Shown here in pieces: positions 6,486 to 9,224 of a DNA stretch of 9,224 nucleotides; positions within the stretch are counted from its first letter, which is position 1; every line of letters starts with the position of its first letter. The stretch covers positions 1 to 9,224 of the forward strand of contig JBNKDD010000227.1 in assembly GCA_050288085.1 (NCBI GenBank). Reading direction: 5' to 3'. The DNA comes from JBNKDD01 sp050288085. GTDB lineage: Bacteria; Chloroflexota; Anaerolineae; Aggregatilineales; UBA3940. A program made the translations under genes and the position numbers. The notes below the pieces were generated by a model. It made no database searches and was not told the origin of the DNA. It saw nothing but the letters and a program-made list of their open reading frames with translations.

Positions 6486-7787
6486 ATGAGTTCACGAAGA
6501 GGCAGTAACGAACTGAATATCGCCGATCTGGAAGAAATAAATCTGACAGAACTGCGAGAAATGGCCCGCAATGCCGAAATTGCCGGGTTCAGCCGGATGA
6601 AGAAGAATGACCTGATCCTCAATCTCCTTCGTCATAAAGCCGAGCAGCTTGGCTTTGAGCTGCGCGGTGGCGTTCTCGACATCATTGACGACGGGATCGG
6701 CTTCCTACGGGCTGCGAACTATCTGCACAGCTCCGAGGATATTTATGTCAGCCAGACACAGATCAAGCGCTTTGATCTGCGTACCGGTGACATGGTGATC
6801 GGCCAGGCCCGTCCGCCGAAAGACAATGAGAAATACTACGGGCTGCTGCGTGTCGAGGCCGTCAACGGGCTTGACCCTGAGCAGGCCAAGCGCCGTCCGT
6901 ATTTCGAGCACCTGACCCCCATCTTCCCGGAGCGGCGTTTTAACCTCGAAACCAATTCGCGCGTTTTATCAACCCGCGTGTTGAATTTGATCGCGCCGAT
7001 TGGACGGGGGCAGCGTGGCCTGATTGTCTCGCCGCCCAAGGCCGGTAAAACTACCGTCCTTAAGGACGTCGCCAACGCCATCAGCCGGAACTATCCGGAA
7101 GTCCACCTGCTGGTGCTGCTGATCGGTGAGCGCCCGGAAGAGGTCACCGATATGGATCGCTCGGTCGAGGCTGAAGTTGTTGCCTCGACTTTTGACGAAA
7201 CCTGGCAGAACCAGGTGCGGGTCAGCGAGATGGCCCTGGCACGGGCCAAGCGCCTGGTCGAGAGCGGCAAAGACGTGGTGATCCTGATGGACAGCATCAC
7301 CCGGCTGGCGCGGGCTTACAACCTGGTCGTGCCGCCGAGTGGACGTACCCTGTCCGGCGGTCTTGATCCGAGCGCCCTGTACCCGCCCAAGGGATTCTTT
7401 GGTGCAGCCCGTAACCTTGAGGAAGGCGGCTCCCTGACGATCATCGCCACCTGCCTGGTTGATACCGGCTCCCGGATGGACGACGTGATCTACGAGGAAT
7501 TCAAAGGTACCGGCAATATGGAACTGCACCTGTCGCGTAAGCTTCAGGAACGCCGTATCTTCCCGGCCTTCGATATCGAGCGGTCAAGCACCCGCCGTGA
7601 GGATTTGCTGCTTGGCCCGGATGTCTTGCAGCGAGTCTGGTTGATGCGCCGTATGTTCTCGCAGATGACGGTCGCTCCGCCCAACGGCGCAGGCATGGAT
7701 CTGTCTTCTGCGACCGAAGCGGTGCTTGAGCGGATGCGCCGGACCGAGAACAATGAAGAATTCCTGTCGATGTTGAGCGACTATTAA
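6486..7787 (+). CDS. rho: Transcription termination factor Rho
   Basis: The product is a 433-residue hexameric RNA helicase that terminates transcription by translocating on nascent RNA, close to the usual length (E. coli 419). The N-terminal helical domain (18-55, NLTELREMARNAEIAGFSRM) has no long charged insert. The RNA-binding fold follows, with DGIGFLRAANYL (69-80), DIYVSQTQIKRFDLRTGD (85-102) and YFEHLTPIFP (139-148). The ATPase core has Walker A PPKAGKTT (183-190), the catalytic glutamate E215, the Walker B region VVILMDSITRLARAYN (264-279), the Q loop SGRTLSGGLD (285-294), the R loop GTGNMELHLSRK (341-352) and the arginine finger R370 in RSSTRRED. The residue before the catalytic Glu is Gly214, where E. 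coli and B. subtilis have Asp (IDERPEE). The gene appears to be transcribed alone from its own promoter. No intrinsic terminator follows, only a palindromic repeat. Confidence 0.98.
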   Translation: MSSRRGSNELNIADLEEINLTELREMARNAEIAGFSRMKKNDLILNLLRHKAEQLGFELRGGVLDIIDDGIGFLRAANYLHSSEDIYVSQTQIKRFDLRTGDMVIGQARPPKDNEKYYGLLRVEAVNGLDPEQAKRRPYFEHLTPIFPERRFNLETNSRVLSTRVLNLIAPIGRGQRGLIVSPPKAGKTTVLKDVANAISRNYPEVHLLVLLIGERPEEVTDMDRSVEAEVVASTFDETWQNQVRVSEMALARAKRLVESGKDVVILMDSITRLARAYNLVVPPSGRTLSGGLDPSALYPPKGFFGAARNLEEGGSLTIIATCLVDTGSRMDDVIYEEFKGTGNMELHLSRKLQERRIFPAFDIERSSTRREDLLLGPDVLQRVWLMRRMFSQMTVAPPNGAGMDLSSATEAVLERMRRTENNEEFLSMLSDY

Positions 7788-7800
7788 GATATCAATCCCT

Positions 7801-7872
7801 GTAGGGGCGGGGCGCGTCGGAACTTTGGTCTGCGCATGCATGCGCCCAGGACAACTGACCAGTCGCCCCCAC
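7801..7872. repeat. Nested palindromic intergenic repeat (REP/MITE-like)
   Basis: GTAGGGGCG (7801-7809) and CGCCCCCAC (7864-7872) form an 8-of-9 outer inverted repeat. TGGTC (7826-7830) pairs with GACCA (7857-7861). At the centre GCGCATGCATGCGC (7832-7845) is a perfect 14-bp palindrome. The element begins 13 nt after the rho stop and has no T run, so it is not a classical terminator. Its form resembles the GTAGGGGCG...CGCCCCTAC dispersed repeats that I associate with Chloroflexota and cyanobacteria; that link is memory-based. Confidence 0.6.
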
Positions 7873-7970
7873 TTAAATTGAATGGGAATATACTCTGATA
7901 GATGATAGTGATAGGTAGGTGTGGCAGCTTGCCCCCCTGATTCTCACAGCCTTCATGATATTTCCTCAAC

Positions 7971-7999
7971 TTGACAAGCAAACCGGATTCATATACAGT
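7971..7999 (+). promoter_or_regulatory. Probable promoter of the nitrilase-fold gene
   Basis: A perfect TTGACA (7971-7976) is followed at 17 nt by TACAGT (7994-7999, 4 of 6 bases). TATACA at 15 nt (7992-7997) is an alternative. The resulting leader is about 116 nt. This supports transcription independent of rho. Confidence 0.6.
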
Positions 8000-8051
8000 T
8001 CACCGGATTAAGTTGGGCCAGACCAGTGATTACAAATTGAATGTGGCCTGA

Positions 8052-8100
8052 CTACACCAGAAACAGGTAATTGAATTTATCTGTTTCTACTTAACTGTAG
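8052..8100 (+). promoter_or_regulatory. Leader hairpin before the nitrilase-fold gene
   Basis: AGAAACAGGTAA (8059-8070) pairs with TTATCTGTTTCT (8077-8088) over 12 positions, one of them a G-U pair, with a TTGAAT loop. An outer CTACA (8052-8056) pairs with TGTAG (8096-8100). The hairpin lies 21 nt before the start codon and just ahead of the AAGGA ribosome binding site (8110-8114). No T run follows, so a role in translation or mRNA stability is more likely than termination. Confidence 0.45.
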
Positions 8101-8121
8101 GCGAAAGATAAGGAACTTCGA

Positions 8122-9030
8122 ATGCGAGAAATTACTGTTGCGACCGTGCAAATGAAGCCGGAACTCGGCGAGGTAGAAGATAATCTCGTCAAGGTTTCGG
8201 ATTTCATCTCAAAGATTGCCAGCCAGCAAAAAGTCGACCTGATCCTCTTCCCGGAGCTGGTCACCAGCGGCTATGAGTTGGGCGTGAAATTCACCCAGAT
8301 GGCCCAGCTTGTCCCCGGTCCGACCGTCAACCTGATCTCCCAACGCGCCCAGGAACTCGGCGTATACATCGGTTTCGGTATGGTGACCAAAGAACGAGTC
8401 GAGAGTATCCTGCATGATACCGCTATCCTGATCGGCCCGGACGGTGACCTGATCGGCGAGTACCACAAGACTCACCTCCGAGGCGAGGAACGGATGGCTT
8501 TCCGAGAGGGCTACCGGCTGCCGGTCTTTGAGACGGAATTCGGCCTGGTCGGGATGCTGCTGGGCTGGGACCTGGCTTTCCCGGAGGTGGCCCGCAGCAT
8601 GGTGCTGGATGGTGCCGAAATGCTGTGTGTGCTGGGAAGCTGGGAGAAAGACGGCATCGACGAGTGGAAGACCCTGCTCAAGGCTCGTGCCTATGAGAAC
8701 GCGGCGTTTGTTGCCGGGGCCAACCGCATCGGCGAAGATGTCACCATGGCCTTTGGCGGCGAGTCGATGATCGTCGGGCCACGCGGCAAGATTCATGCCC
8801 ACCTGAGCGGCAATGAAACTGCCGAGGCCAAGAAGAAGGACGAGAAGAAAGAAGACGCCGACAAGGACAAAGACAAGGATAAGGACAAGGGCAAGGATAA
8901 AGAAGAGCAGCTGGAAGGCTACTGCGTTGCCCGCATTGACCTGGACGAAGTCAAGAAGTTCCGCGAGGAATTGCAGAACCTCCAGGCACGGCAGCCACCG
9001 GTTTACCGTGCGATTGCCCGGCGTTACTAG
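8122..9030 (+). CDS. Carbon-nitrogen hydrolase (nitrilase) fold protein lacking the catalytic cysteine
   Basis: This 302-residue protein has the nitrilase-superfamily fold, whose active members hydrolyse amides or nitriles with a Glu-Lys-Cys triad. The Glu is E45 in ILFPELVTSGY. The Lys is K116 in GEYHKTHL, and E122 or E123 fits the second structural Glu. The nucleophile motif, normally ICYDLRFPE, reads LLGWDLAFPE, so the Cys position is Gly148 (GGC at 8563-8565). C169 and C268 lie in other strands and are unlikely to replace it. Residues 236-263 are a Lys/Asp/Glu tract inserted between GPRGKIHAHLSG and the final strand YCVARIDLDEV. The start is supported by AAGGA 7 nt upstream. The gene has its own promoter and terminator and sits downstream of rho. 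It may be a pseudoenzyme with a binding or scaffold role, or a sequencing error may hide the Cys. The original substrate class is unknown. Confidence 0.9.
   Translation: MREITVATVQMKPELGEVEDNLVKVSDFISKIASQQKVDLILFPELVTSGYELGVKFTQMAQLVPGPTVNLISQRAQELGVYIGFGMVTKERVESILHDTAILIGPDGDLIGEYHKTHLRGEERMAFREGYRLPVFETEFGLVGMLLGWDLAFPEVARSMVLDGAEMLCVLGSWEKDGIDEWKTLLKARAYENAAFVAGANRIGEDVTMAFGGESMIVGPRGKIHAHLSGNETAEAKKKDEKKEDADKDKDKDKDKGKDKEEQLEGYCVARIDLDEVKKFREELQNLQARQPPVYRAIARRY
8827..8910 (+). repeat. Lys/Asp-coding low-complexity tract inside the nitrilase-fold gene
   Basis: The stretch encodes residues 236-263, almost only Lys, Asp and Glu. Its core (8860-8900) is a run of GAY-AAR hexamers such as GACAAG, GACAAA and GATAAG. 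Mixed third-codon bases show the repeat is not newly expanded. It remains a possible site of strand slippage in multiples of 6 bp that would keep the frame. Confidence 0.8.
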
Positions 9031-9052
9031 CCGGACACCATATGAATACTTG

Positions 9053-9080
9053 AGAGCCTGGCAGATGTCAGGCTCTTTTT
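9053..9080 (+). terminator. Intrinsic terminator of the nitrilase-fold gene
   Basis: AGAGCCTG (9053-9060) and CAGGCTCT (9069-9076) form a perfect 8-bp stem with an 8-nt loop, and TTTTT covers 9076-9080. It lies 22 nt after the stop codon. Confidence 0.85.
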
Positions 9081-9123
9081 GATTCACTTTCCTTTTTGTC
9101 TTCGATAATGGATAGCTGTTATC

Positions 9124-9181
9124 ATTGCCTTGTTGGGAGATTTGATGGCGCTTATCGAACCGCCGCCATCTTATAGGCAAT
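9124..9181. repeat. Nested inverted repeat at the right end
   Basis: ATTGCCT (9124-9130) pairs with AGGCAAT (9175-9181), and inside it GATGGCG (9144-9150) pairs with CGCCATC (9164-9170). Both arms are perfect 7-mers, but their spacing is asymmetric (13 and 4 nt). It follows the terminator and so may belong to the next transcription unit beyond the window or be a dispersed element. Confidence 0.5.
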
Positions 9182-9186
9182 CCTAA
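9145..9186 (+). CDS. Possible 13-codon leader ORF with Pro-Pro-Pro
   Basis: An ATG at 9145 opens a frame coding MALIEPPPSYRQS and closing with TAA at 9184-9186. GGGAG (9135-9139) lies 5 nt upstream as a fair ribosome binding site. The frame sits within the nested inverted repeat. Three consecutive prolines are a known ribosome-stalling sequence that needs EF-P, so a regulatory leader peptide is conceivable. A chance frame of this length is common, and no downstream gene is visible, so support is weak. Confidence 0.2.
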   Translation: MALIEPPPSYRQS

Positions 9187-9224
9187 TCCTCTTCTGAGAA
9201 CAACATCCTGACAGGCCGGGAGGT

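Noticed and set aside
6969..7529. A 186-codon open frame antisense to rho
   Set aside because: It is a shadow of the conserved Rho ATPase core and has no motif or start signal of its own.
8209..9180. A 323-codon open frame on the minus strand opposite the nitrilase-fold gene
   Set aside because: It lies antisense to a gene with clear family motifs, promoter, ribosome binding site and terminator. Its translation has no recognisable domain, and its hydrophobic part is the antisense of the Lys/Asp tract.
9199..9224. Similarity of the right-end CTGACAGGCCGG sequence to the duplicated membrane-protein 5' regions
   Set aside because: Only about a dozen bases match and the flanks do not continue, so there is no case for a long repeat spanning the window.

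Overview
The window reads as one continuous stretch of bacterial chromosome of moderate GC. A member of the Chloroflexota (Anaerolineae-like) is the best guess. It rests on the mixture of genes: a short-form Rho, a Hanks-type kinase with a multi-pass membrane tail, a PadR-controlled pair of membrane proteins and a nitrilase-fold protein. No rRNA or other taxonomic marker is present, so this is inference. No phage, insertion sequence, CRISPR array or tRNA was seen.

Left third (1-3339). On the minus strand a PadR-family repressor gene is followed by two paralogous membrane proteins; the second runs off the left edge. PadR and the first membrane protein overlap as TAATG. The PadR promoter has a perfect TTGACA -35 box and a 17-bp spacer, and two overlapping copies of a TATATCGY-N3-ACGATATA inverted repeat cover its -10 box and start site, which suggests autoregulation. 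Divergent from it, on the plus strand, is a two-gene type II toxin-antitoxin module. It encodes an excisionase-type helix-turn-helix antitoxin with a GTG start, and a PIN-domain ribonuclease toxin starting 1 nt after the antitoxin stop.

Middle (3340-6238). A serine/threonine kinase with all catalytic motifs is fused to about six membrane helices of LiaF/DUF5668-like character and ends at a strong intrinsic terminator. A convergent minus-strand gene encodes a 200-residue protein I do not recognise. About 490 bases without a convincing gene follow.

Right third (6239-9224). The transcription termination factor gene rho has a near-consensus promoter and a leader of about 210 nt with hairpins and a pyrimidine-rich segment. 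Next come a nested palindromic repeat, a second TTGACA promoter, a leader hairpin and a carbon-nitrogen hydrolase (nitrilase-fold) gene with an intrinsic terminator. In the nitrilase-fold protein the catalytic cysteine is replaced by glycine, and a Lys/Asp tract of about 27 residues interrupts the fold near the C terminus. The last 100 bases hold a nested inverted repeat around a 13-codon ORF with three consecutive prolines.

The most promising lead is the nitrilase pseudoenzyme with its charged tract. After it come the kinase-LiaF-like fusion, the rho leader and the Asp-to-Gly change in Rho, and the PadR operator with its duplicated membrane proteins. No wholly new multi-gene system can be proved from this window alone.
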